Source: Planctomycetota bacterium (GTDB lineage: Bacteria; Planctomycetota; Planctomycetia; Pirellulales; Pirellulaceae). From it: 64,000 bases of DNA. The first letter of the stretch is position 1. The number at the start of each line of letters is the position of its first letter. The stretch lies in assembly GCA_963204915.1 (NCBI GenBank), contig CAUJHS010000016.1, positions 55,001 through 119,000 of the forward strand. The letters run 5' to 3'. The notes under the pieces are model-generated. The model had not been told where the DNA came from. It did no database searches and saw nothing but the letters and a program-made list of their open reading frames with translations. Made by a program: the position numbers and the translations under genes. This document shows, in pieces, positions 1 through 8,400 of the stretch.

Positions 1-1
1 C

Positions 2-3000
2 CTAGCCTTGGGGCAATTAGAGAATGCGCTCTTTGAGCCCAGCTTGGCGGCGTTTGAAGAACTGGAAGCAAAGCTTTCCCGAGAGCGATTGCCGGTGCAA
101 AACCGGCTACTTGGAATGCTTTGGGCTTTGCGTGAAAGTCATGCCTTTGCGAACGACCCGAACGACCCGGCACGCCGCGACTTAGTGCTTCAACAGGCCG
201 CTGAAGCGTTAGCTCGGTTACGCGAGCGATCGAACGATGCGGCGCTCAATCATTACCTGGCGGCGCGGCTTGATGTGCTGCGCGGCGATCCGACGTCCGC
301 TGTCGCGGCGCTACGACAAGCGGCGCAGGCCGATCCGCAAAACGTTCTTTATCCTGTGCAGATTTATGAGATTTTGAACATTGAACGCGATCCTGCCTCA
401 GAGGGGGAGGCCCGGGCGTCGCTCCGGACCGCTTGGGGGTTGCAACCGCAGAATTTGTATCTGGTGCGGAAGATGGCTTTTTCGCAGGTTCAGCAAAAGG
501 ATCCGCAACTTCTCGAAACGTTGGAGGAGCTGCGTCGGGCGTATGCGCCGTTCTTTGGCACATTGCAGGATCAGCTGCGCTTTGACATGAGCCAAACCAT
601 TGATAACGCCATTGCGGCGGTGAAGGCCGACGACTGGGCGCGTGCATTTGGCCTTGTCGCACAGTTGCATAATGCGCCCGAGCGACTTCCGGCGCAGCAG
701 TTCGATCATTGGCGGTTGAACCCGCATGAATTGGAGTTCGTCGTGTACGACTTCAGTCCCGAGTTTTACGAACAAGCGGCGCTTCCGCCGGTTGCAGCGC
801 CTGACGCGATACCCGTCAAGTTTGCCGGGGCGCCGGAGGCGTGGCAATTGCCCGAAGCCGCGGACGCAACCAGCGCTCGCCTGGCCGATTTTGACCTCGA
901 TGGCCGGTGGGATGTCATTCTGGTCAAGCCAGAAAGACTCGAAGTTTTTGGCCGGGGCGCCGACGTTTCGGAGTGGCGGTTGCTGGCGTCGTTCGACTTG
1001 CCGCAGGGAATTATCGATGTGCTGCCGGTCGATCTGGATCGTGACATTCACGAAAACCTTCCGCTGGCCGCCACCCAAAACAACCCCGCCGAAGCGCCGC
1101 AAGGCGAAGTTCCGCAATGCCTTTTGGCTGATGTTGACTTGGTCGGTTTTGGACCGGGCGGTGTCGTGGTGTTGAAAAACGCTTTTGACCGGCAAACCAA
1201 TGCGAGAACGCTCGAAGCAGCGCCGCTCGATGAGCCATTGGCAGCGATGAAAAACGTGCTTGCGGCCGCGGTGGCCGACGTGGATCACGATGGCGACCTG
1301 GACCTCGTCGTTTCCAGCGAAGAGGGTATGTCGCTCTGGTCGAATCGTGAAAACTTTACGTTCGAAAACATCTCGCAGCACTCGCAGTTGCCCCCCGCTG
1401 CGTTGCGGGCGACCACGATTACGCCAGTAGATTGGGACCGAGACGTTTATCTTGACCTACTTTTGGCCAACGCGGCCGGCGATGTTGGCGTGTGGAAAAA
1501 TTACGGACACCGCAACTTCCGGTGGGAGCCGATCGAGGCAGGTTCGTCGATCGAGACGAATGCGCCGCCGGGCGCTGCGCCGCCAACAACAGGCGTGCTC
1601 GACGCCGATGGCAACGTGGCGTGGGATCTGCTCATCGGAAGCGACCGCGGCGTGTCACTTATCACGCATGTCAATCCGCGCGCAGGTGTTGTCCAACAAG
1701 CGGGCAACGAGCAAGTGATGCCGTGGCCCGTCGAGGGATTGCTTACGTGGGACTACGATAACGACGGTTATCTCGACGCGCTGGTGTGGAACCAAGGCGG
1801 CGTGCGGGTTCTCCGCGGATCTCCGGATGCTTCCTTTCATGCGGCGGGGCCGTTGGGAATGGACGCGCTCGCGGGCGTCCAAGGCGCCCAAGCGGGCGAT
1901 CTTGACGCCGATGGCGACTTGGATTTGCTAATGCGCACGGAGGACGGCCCTGTCATCTACTTGAACGACGGCGGAAACGCCCAAGGTTGGCTGGCATTAT
2001 CGCTCGGGGCGGATCGCGACGCGCAGCTTCCGCGCGAGCGCGTGAACATGCACGGAGTGGGAAGCTTGCTAGAGTTGCGAGCCGGCCCGCTTTATCAGGC
2101 TCGCGTGGTCGATGGCCAGCAAATGCACCTTGGACTTGGGAAGCGCCAGCAAGCCGATCTTGTGCGCATCTTGTGGACCAACGGAGTTCCGCAAAACGTG
2201 CTGAACCCGGTCAGCGGCGAGCCGATTTGCGCCGAACAGAAACTCAAAGGTTCCTGCCCTTACATCTACACGTGGGATGGTTCCAAATGGGTGTTTTACA
2301 CCGATTGCCTTTGGGCGGCGCCGCTTGGTTTGCAATTTGCCCGCGGCGTGCTGGCTCCGACGCGTGAGTGGGAGTACCTGACCATCGACGGAGACGCGCT
2401 GCCCGCCGACGGCGACCATTATCGACTGATGATGACCGAGGAGCTATGGGAAGCGGCGTACTTGGATGAAGTGCGACTCATCGCGGTCGATCATCCTGCG
2501 GATGTCGAAGTCTTTTCGAATGAAAAAGTTGGGCCCGCCGAGATCGCCCAGTTTCGCATTTACACCGTGCGCAGTCCGCAGGCGCCGGTCACCGCGCGGA
2601 ACCATCGAGGACGGGATGTGTTAGAGCTCATCGCCCGGCGCGACAAAAAGTTCGTGCAGTTGTTTGAGCAAGGCGAACGGCAAGGGCTTGTCGAACCGCA
2701 CTACCTCGAGTTGGACTTCGGCGAATTAAAGCAACCGAAGCAACTGACCTTGTTTTTGAGTGGTTGGACATTTCCCACCGATACGTCGCTCAACCTGGCG
2801 ATTGATCAACATCCACAGCAACAATCGCCGCAACCGCCCTCATTATGGGTTCCGAACGCACAAGGAGCCTGGATCGAAGCGATTCCTTACCTTGGATTTC
2901 CTGGCGGGAAGACGAAGACGATAGCGATCGATTTGACCGGAGTATTTCCGACGGAGGATTACCGAGTTCGCATTCAAACGAGTATGGAGATTTACTGGGA

Positions 3001-3553
3001 CGCGGCGTTCTTCAGCGTCGACGAACAGGCCGCGCCGACGAAGCAGCAAGTGGCGCCGTTGATCCAGGCGGAATTGAACTACCGCGGGTACTCGGCGCGT
3101 CACCTGGGCAGCGACGGTGGGCCAGAACAATATGACGCGACGAGGCGTGATTCCACCCCCCATTGGCCGCCAATGCTCGGTCAATTTACGCGGTATGGCG
3201 AAGTCACGGACTTGGTGCAAACACGCGATGATCGTCTGGCGATTTTCGGCGCCGGCGATGCCCTGGAGCTTCGTTTTGCGAAGCCTCCGCACGATCCGCC
3301 GCCAGGGTGGAAACGTGATTTCCTGGTGTACAACGTGGGCTGGGACAAAGACGCTGATTTGAACACCGTAACGGGACAAACCATTGAGCCGCTTCCCTTT
3401 ACGGGAATGTCGCAGTATCCCTTGCCGGCGACAGAAGCCGACCCTGATACCCCCACGATGCGGGAGTACCTGCAAACACATCAGGTTCGCGAACAATCAC
3501 GTTCGACTTTCTGGCGGCACGTGCGCGACGCACCCTCCCCTCGGAACGAATAA
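2..3553 (+). CDS. CRTAC1-type FG-GAP/UnbV repeat protein (5' truncated by window edge)
   Basis: The frame is open to the left edge, so the true start lies outside the window; about 1180 residues are visible. The N-terminal part (about residues 60-135, counted from base 8) is helical and TPR-like. Residues about 290-660 hold several FG-GAP/VCBS calcium-type loops of the form DxDxDGxxD (for example near 293, 422, 581 and 630), expected to form a beta-propeller. Residues about 680-735 resemble the ASPIC/UnbV domain (VGSLLELRAG, then LGLGKRQQADLVRILWTNG). The remaining 440 or so residues are unrecognised and begin with a Trp/Tyr-rich CPYIYTWDGSKWVFYTD segment. Such proteins are typical of planctomycetes and are usually extracytoplasmic; their molecular function is not established. 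Family assignment is firm, function is not. Confidence 0.85.
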   Translation, partial: LALGQLENALFEPSLAAFEELEAKLSRERLPVQNRLLGMLWALRESHAFANDPNDPARRDLVLQQAAEALARLRERSNDAALNHYLAARLDVLRGDPTSAVAALRQAAQADPQNVLYPVQIYEILNIERDPASEGEARASLRTAWGLQPQNLYLVRKMAFSQVQQKDPQLLETLEELRRAYAPFFGTLQDQLRFDMSQTIDNAIAAVKADDWARAFGLVAQLHNAPERLPAQQFDHWRLNPHELEFVVYDFSPEFYEQAALPPVAAPDAIPVKFAGAPEAWQLPEAADATSARLADFDLDGRWDVILVKPERLEVFGRGADVSEWRLLASFDLPQGIIDVLPVDLDRDIHENLPLAATQNNPAEAPQGEVPQCLLADVDLVGFGPGGVVVLKNAFDRQTNARTLEAAPLDEPLAAMKNVLAAAVADVDHDGDLDLVVSSEEGMSLWSNRENFTFENISQHSQLPPAALRATTITPVDWDRDVYLDLLLANAAGDVGVWKNYGHRNFRWEPIEAGSSIETNAPPGAAPPTTGVLDADGNVAWDLLIGSDRGVSLITHVNPRAGVVQQAGNEQVMPWPVEGLLTWDYDNDGYLDALVWNQGGVRVLRGSPDASFHAAGPLGMDALAGVQGAQAGDLDADGDLDLLMRTEDGPVIYLNDGGNAQGWLALSLGADRDAQLPRERVNMHGVGSLLELRAGPLYQARVVDGQQMHLGLGKRQQADLVRILWTNGVPQNVLNPVSGEPICAEQKLKGSCPYIYTWDGSKWVFYTDCLWAAPLGLQFARGVLAPTREWEYLTIDGDALPADGDHYRLMMTEELWEAAYLDEVRLIAVDHPADVEVFSNEKVGPAEIAQFRIYTVRSPQAPVTARNHRGRDVLELIARRDKKFVQLFEQGERQGLVEPHYLELDFGELKQPKQLTLFLSGWTFPTDTSLNLAIDQHPQQQSPQPPSLWVPNAQGAWIEAIPYLGFPGGKTKTIAIDLTGVFPTEDYRVRIQTSMEIYWDAAFFSVDEQAAPTKQQVAPLIQAELNYRGYSARHLGSDGGPEQYDATRRDSTPHWPPMLGQFTRYGEVTDLVQTRDDRLAIFGAGDALELRFAKPPHDPPPGWKRDFLVYNVGWDKDADLNTVTGQTIEPLPFTGMSQYPLPATEADPDTPTMREYLQTHQVREQSRSTFWRHVRDAPSPRNE

Positions 3554-4003
3554 ATCTCTACCTACCGGACGAATACAGCCCATGCGTTGTTATCTTGGCG
3601 GGCCGCGGCGGCTCCGGTTGCCATGGCGCCGCTTGCACGGACGGAAAGTGCTGGCGTGCATCATGAAATCTCTGGGCATATTCGAGCGAGGTTGCGCCGA
3701 CTGGCGTACGTTTGCCGTGCGGAAAGCGGTTTTGCGATCGTCAAAGTTTTTCCCACCGTTAGGGGTGGAATGAGCCGCGTGATGCTAATGTTCCCCGTCG
3801 TATGCACGGCGCCGAACCTCGGCGTTGTTCGGACAATAACAATAATGTCGGTCGCGAATCGAGAGAAAATCTTGCGCTTTGCTCGTCACAAAGTATGTAC
3901 GCGAAAACCACTTGTTATAATGAAAAAGCTGGATTTTCACGGCTTTCCGATCCGTGCGTGATCCTGCCCGCGCCGTTTCCAGGCTCTTGGGGAGACCTTG
4001 TGC
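3554..4003. other. Intergenic region, 450 bp
   Basis: No convincing gene. A 124-codon open frame on the plus strand (from 3587) has an arginine-rich, repetitive composition, runs through the extended -10 promoter described separately, and lacks a ribosome-binding site, so I do not call it. The last 90 bases hold the promoter and leader of the ExbB-like gene. Confidence 0.5.
3913..3921 (+). promoter_or_regulatory. Extended -10 promoter for the exbB-exbD-toroid operon
   Basis: TGTTATAAT gives a perfect -10 hexamer (3916-3921) with the TGn extension. No good -35 is found 16-18 bases upstream, which is tolerated by extended -10 promoters. Predicted transcription start is near 3928, leaving a leader of about 75 bases. 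Confidence 0.55.
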
Positions 4004-4984
4004 ATGATGGTTAAGACCTCCTTGCCCCGAAAAGGGATGGCGTTTTCGCTGGCAGGAGCGTTCGTGTTGGCGGTTCTGTCCCCATTTCATGCGTTGCCGT
4101 TAGTGCAGGGTCAACAGCCTGCTTCGGCGACTGTCGAGGACGAGGGCCCGGTCCCATTTACGGGCGAGGATCAAGCCGCCGATTCATCGGAACCTGCTCC
4201 GAGCGAAAACACCGCCCCGGCGGCGCGCACCGCGGAACCGAACTCGGGCGCTGAGATCAACATTCTGGAGTTGCTCGTCTCGGGTGGGTTCTACATGATC
4301 CCCCTGGCGGGGTTGTCGGTTCTTGTCGTCACGTTCGCCATTGAACGCGCCATTGGCTTGCGCCGCTCTCGGGTCATGCCGAAAGGCTTGATCGCCGCTC
4401 TAGGCCGGCTTTCCAATACGGGCGGGTTTGATCCTCGCAAGGTCTACCGCCTGTGTCAGGAGTATCCTTCGGCGACTTCGAACGTCATTCGAGCGATGTT
4501 GCTTAAGGTGGGCCGTCCGCATTCGGAGGTCGAACATACCGTGGCGGAATCGAGCCAACGGGAAGCCGATCGACTTTACTCCAATGTGCGTTACCTGACC
4601 ATGGCGGCTAGCGTGGCGCCGCTGATCGGTCTGTTGGGCACCGTGTGGGGAATGATCATTGCGTTTCACGACACGACGCAACTGGCGCCTGGCCAAAACA
4701 AGGCCGACTTTTTGGCCGAAGGCATTTATATCGCACTGGTTACTACGCTTGGGGGTTTGTGCGTCGCCATTCCCGCGGCGATTATCGCCCACTACTTCGA
4801 AGGTCGCATTCAAAATTTATTTCGTGATATTGACGAATTGATGTTCAACTTACTGCCGCAAATCGAGCGGTATGAGGGCCGTGTGCGGTTCAGCCGTCAT
4901 CACGGCGAAAGCGAGGGTCCGGAGTCCGCCCCGCCCCCGCCTCCTGTCGAAAGCCGCCGCGTTGCAACGCCTGCCCCCAAGTAA
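4004..4984 (+). CDS. MotA/TolQ/ExbB-family proton channel protein
   Basis: Inner-membrane proton channel subunit expected to use proton motive force with the downstream ExbD-like partner to energise an envelope protein. About 326 residues. An N-terminal hydrophobic segment (about 12-30) is followed by a Pro/Ala/Glu-rich stretch to about residue 88, then the ExbB core with membrane segments near 96-114, 197-220 and 243-265. The segment APLIGLLGTVWGMIIAF is the classical MotA/TolQ/ExbB signature, and VTTLGGLCVAIPA is the last helix. I place the start at ATG 4004 because GGGGAG (3989-3994) lies nine bases upstream; an in-frame ATG follows at once. The C-terminus is proline-rich. The ExbD-like gene starts 31 bases after the stop, so the two are probably co-transcribed. 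Confidence 0.9.
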   Translation: MMVKTSLPRKGMAFSLAGAFVLAVLSPFHALPLVQGQQPASATVEDEGPVPFTGEDQAADSSEPAPSENTAPAARTAEPNSGAEINILELLVSGGFYMIPLAGLSVLVVTFAIERAIGLRRSRVMPKGLIAALGRLSNTGGFDPRKVYRLCQEYPSATSNVIRAMLLKVGRPHSEVEHTVAESSQREADRLYSNVRYLTMAASVAPLIGLLGTVWGMIIAFHDTTQLAPGQNKADFLAEGIYIALVTTLGGLCVAIPAAIIAHYFEGRIQNLFRDIDELMFNLLPQIERYEGRVRFSRHHGESEGPESAPPPPPVESRRVATPAPK

Positions 4985-5015
4985 GATGCTCCTCCGCTGA
5001 TCGAGAACTACGGCT

Positions 5016-5429
5016 ATGGCGGTACAACTGAAAAAGAGCCAGGCGCTGGGCATGTTGAACATGACGCCGATTATCGACATCGTGTTTCAACTGTTGATCT
5101 TTTTCCTCGTTGCTACGCGGTTCGCTCAGGAAGATCGTGAGCTGGAAGTCACGTTGCCTCATGCCAGCGAGGCGCAACCGCTGATTGCGGAAGCGGAAGA
5201 GTTGTTCGTGAATATTGACCGCCAAGGCAAGTTTTACGTCGACGGGCAATTTCGCACTCCGGACGATGTCGAAGGCGTACTGCGACAAGCCGTTGCGAAC
5301 AATCCGGCGAATCAACGGGTCATCATTCGGGCCGACAAAAGCGTGGTCTTCGACCATGTGGTGACGGTCATGAATCTGTGCAACAAAACGGGCGTCATGG
5401 ATTACGTGGTGACGACCTCCGAGCAGTGA
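5016..5429 (+). CDS. ExbD/TolR-family transport protein
   Basis: 137-residue partner of the ExbB-like channel. A short cytoplasmic N-terminus with the LNMTPIIDIVFQLLIFFLV motif carries the conserved proton-translocating aspartate at residue 21 inside a single transmembrane helix (about 17-36). The periplasmic domain has the expected ExbD pattern (LFVNIDRQGKFYVDG, then VIIRADKSVVFDHVVTVMNLC). Length is normal for the family. It sits between the ExbB-like gene and the giant toroid protein, 46 bases before the latter, consistent with one operon. Whether it belongs to a Ton, Tol or planctomycete-specific system cannot be decided from the protein alone. Confidence 0.92.
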   Translation: MAVQLKKSQALGMLNMTPIIDIVFQLLIFFLVATRFAQEDRELEVTLPHASEAQPLIAEAEELFVNIDRQGKFYVDGQFRTPDDVEGVLRQAVANNPANQRVIIRADKSVVFDHVVTVMNLCNKTGVMDYVVTTSEQ

Positions 5430-5475
5430 CCGCACTATTGGCGAGGCCGGCGCGCGCCGCACCAGACGATCCCTT

Positions 5476-8400
5476 ATGGCGAAAAGCAAAGTACGACGCA
5501 TTATTCGCAAGCGGCATCTGGCTCGCCCCGAGCCGTTTGACGAACAGTTATGGCCGATTCAACTGACCCTGGTGGTGCTCGGCGGCTTTCTGCTCGGTCT
5601 GGTGCTGGCGTACTTGCGCTTTAATGATTTGCGCTGGTGGGCGAATGCGCGAACTTGGCTGGTCGCCGTGCCCGTGTTGATTGTCATCTTGATGATCGTC
5701 GCACGGTTTGTTGATCGGCAAGTGATGCGGCGGGCGGTGCAGCTATCTTTGGCGTTATGCCTGCTGATTCACGTCATTCTCGGCGTGGTGTTTTATGAGA
5801 GTAAGATCTTTTCGCGCATCATGCCGAACAATCGCGAAGTGGCTGATGTGACGCATCGTCCGCGCGTGACCATTCCTGAATATCACGAGTTTCAACTCAA
5901 TCCGCAGCAGCGCAGTCAGCAAGACTTTTTGCGTCCCGTGGAAACCGCCACGCCGGAGCCGGAAACCGAACAGCAATTACAACAAGAGCCCATCGAGCAG
6001 CCCGAACCGCTGGAGCGCGTGCAGCCGCAACTGCAGCCCATTCCCGAACCCGAGACGACGGTGCGTCCGGCCGAGATCGAGCAGCGTCGTCCTTCGGAGA
6101 CCGTTCCAAGAGTTGCCGAGCAGTCGTCGCAGTTAAGCCGGCAAACAATGCAAACGCCCTCAACGGCGGCGCAGGCGGCCGCGGCTCCGGCCGCTCCGCA
6201 GGAGTCGTCCGACTCGCCTCCTACGCCGCGTCCTGCAGCGCCGGCGGTTGAGCGGCAAGCAATCGATGCGCCCGCGCCGCGGCTTCCGATGAATCGAGAA
6301 CCCGCGACGACCAACGAGCAAACGCAAAGACAATTGGCGCGGCGCGAAACGCAGTCGAGTCCAACTCCACAAACGACAGCGGCGCCAACGATGCCGCGTC
6401 GTTTGGCCGAACCGCAAGTCATCCCGCGTACGACCACCGATTCGACCCCACAAGTCGCGGCCGCACAGCAAACCGATGCGCAAGAGCCTCAGCCGATGAA
6501 CGTGGCGGTGACGCGCCAAACCTCCACGCCGACGCCCGTGGAGCGAGCCGTTTCCGAGCCCGTCGAAGCGCCTTCGCAAACGACGGCGAACGTGCAACGT
6601 CGGCAAGTTGAGTCGGTCGTGGCGCCAACGGTCGCCCAGGCGCCCGCGCCGAATCCACAACGACGCACCGCGACCCCCGTTCGCCCGGAAGTGGCTGCTG
6701 TGGCGGAGAATCCTGCATCGAGCAGCACGCCGCAGCCCTCGCCTTCGCGGCCAACGGTCATACCGCAAACGAGTCCTATCGCGCGGCAAACGGCGGTGCA
6801 GGTAGAATCGCTCGCTCCGCCGGTTTTGCCGCCTTCGCCCGAAGTTTCGCCGCAAGCCGCGCCAACGACACTTGCCCGCCGCGCAACAACACAAACGCCC
6901 GCCGCCGTCACGTCGGAGGCGCCGCCGGCAGTCCAACGGCAGGCGACCCAGCAAATCGCCGCCACTGAAACCCAAGCTCAAGCAACCGCAACGCCGGGCG
7001 CCGCCACGACAACGACGGAAGTGGCGACTCGACCAAGTAGTGTTGCGGTCGCTCGCCAGGCGACATCGGCCCCGCAAATCGCCAGAAGCAGTGCGGAGCC
7101 AACGTCCGCTGCGACGGCTAGCGAATCTTCGCCAACCGGAGCGAACCTTGCCACACGGCGACTCCGTGCCGAAGCAGCACCCACGGTTGCTCAAGCGCCG
7201 ACATCGGCGCCGGGCCAGCGTCGTGCAGTTCAGGCGGCGCCAACGGCGACCGAGATCGCAGCTACGGAAGCGCCGTCGGCGGCGCCGGAGGCATCGGCCG
7301 TTGCGGCGCAGATTCGTCCCAGTTCGTCGAGTGTCGCACGGCAAGCCACAAGCAGTCCCAGCGTATCGCAAAACTCACTCGCGATTGACGTTCCCAGTGC
7401 GAGCCCGACCATGCAAGCGGCGCAACCGTCGCGAACGCGCGCCGAGGCGGCCGCCGCGCCGTCGTTGAATCCCTCCGCCACCGCGGCGGCTAGTCCGGCG
7501 CGAAGTGCGACTCCCGCCCTTGCCGCGGTTTCGCCAACTCCGGTGGAAAGTCCCGCACTTGCGGAAGCAACGCCTTCAACAGGTTCTCCTGCAGCGCAAC
7601 CGGCGCAAATGGCGCTTTCGCGTGGCGAAACGGGGGTGGCGGGAATCGGGGCTTCGGTCAACCTGGACCGGGCTGGTCCGACGGATTCGGGCGCGTCGAC
7701 CGTCGCATCGGCTTCGGCCGTGCGCGCGACGGCGCGTTCGACCACAACCGGGCCGGAACTTTCGCCCAGTGCGCCGGCGCTCGTGGCCCGAGCTAACGCG
7801 GGCGATGCGACTCCAAGCGCAACGCTGCAAAGCGCCGATGTTCCCCTTCCCAACACCCTGGGGGCTGAGCGGCCAAGCGAATTGAACGCGAGCAGTAGCG
7901 CGGCGCTGGCTCGCGCCGACAGTCAAGCCGAAGCGGCGTCCGTTTCAGCAGCCGCCGGAACGGTCGAAGTGGACATGGGACCGACGCGCGTTGTCGCCAC
8001 TTCGGGCGTGAGCCGTGCCGAAGGGGGCGGTCAGCCCGATTTGAACTCGCAACAACAGTCGCGTCTCGCTGCGCGTAGCGCCACTTCGGGTGCGCCGCAA
8101 GTCGCCCTGGCGACAACAAACACCGCCGATATTGCCGCAGCGCCGATGGCGACCGGAGGCGGCGAACCTCCGCGGCCAAACCCGCAGTTGGATGCACTGG
8201 CTGCTGTGGCTTCGAACGCGGGGGGCGGAGAACCGATTTCCGGCGGACCAAGCTCGGCCGTGGAAACGGGCCCCATCGTCGAGGCGAGCGGCGCCGAAAG
8301 TGTTGCCCCGCTTCAGACAGCCCGCGCCGCGTCCCTGGAAGCTCCTCCGGGCGCAGGACAAGCGGGCGGGGGGCAGAACGATCCCGACGCGAGTAATGAT

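Noticed and set aside
3587..3961. 124-codon frame upstream of the ExbB-like gene
   Set aside because: It spans the extended -10 promoter, lacks a ribosome site and has an improbable composition.
6160..7371. 403-codon arginine-rich frame antisense to the giant linker
   Set aside because: Low-complexity coding DNA gives long spurious frames; no ribosome site and no protein-like pattern.
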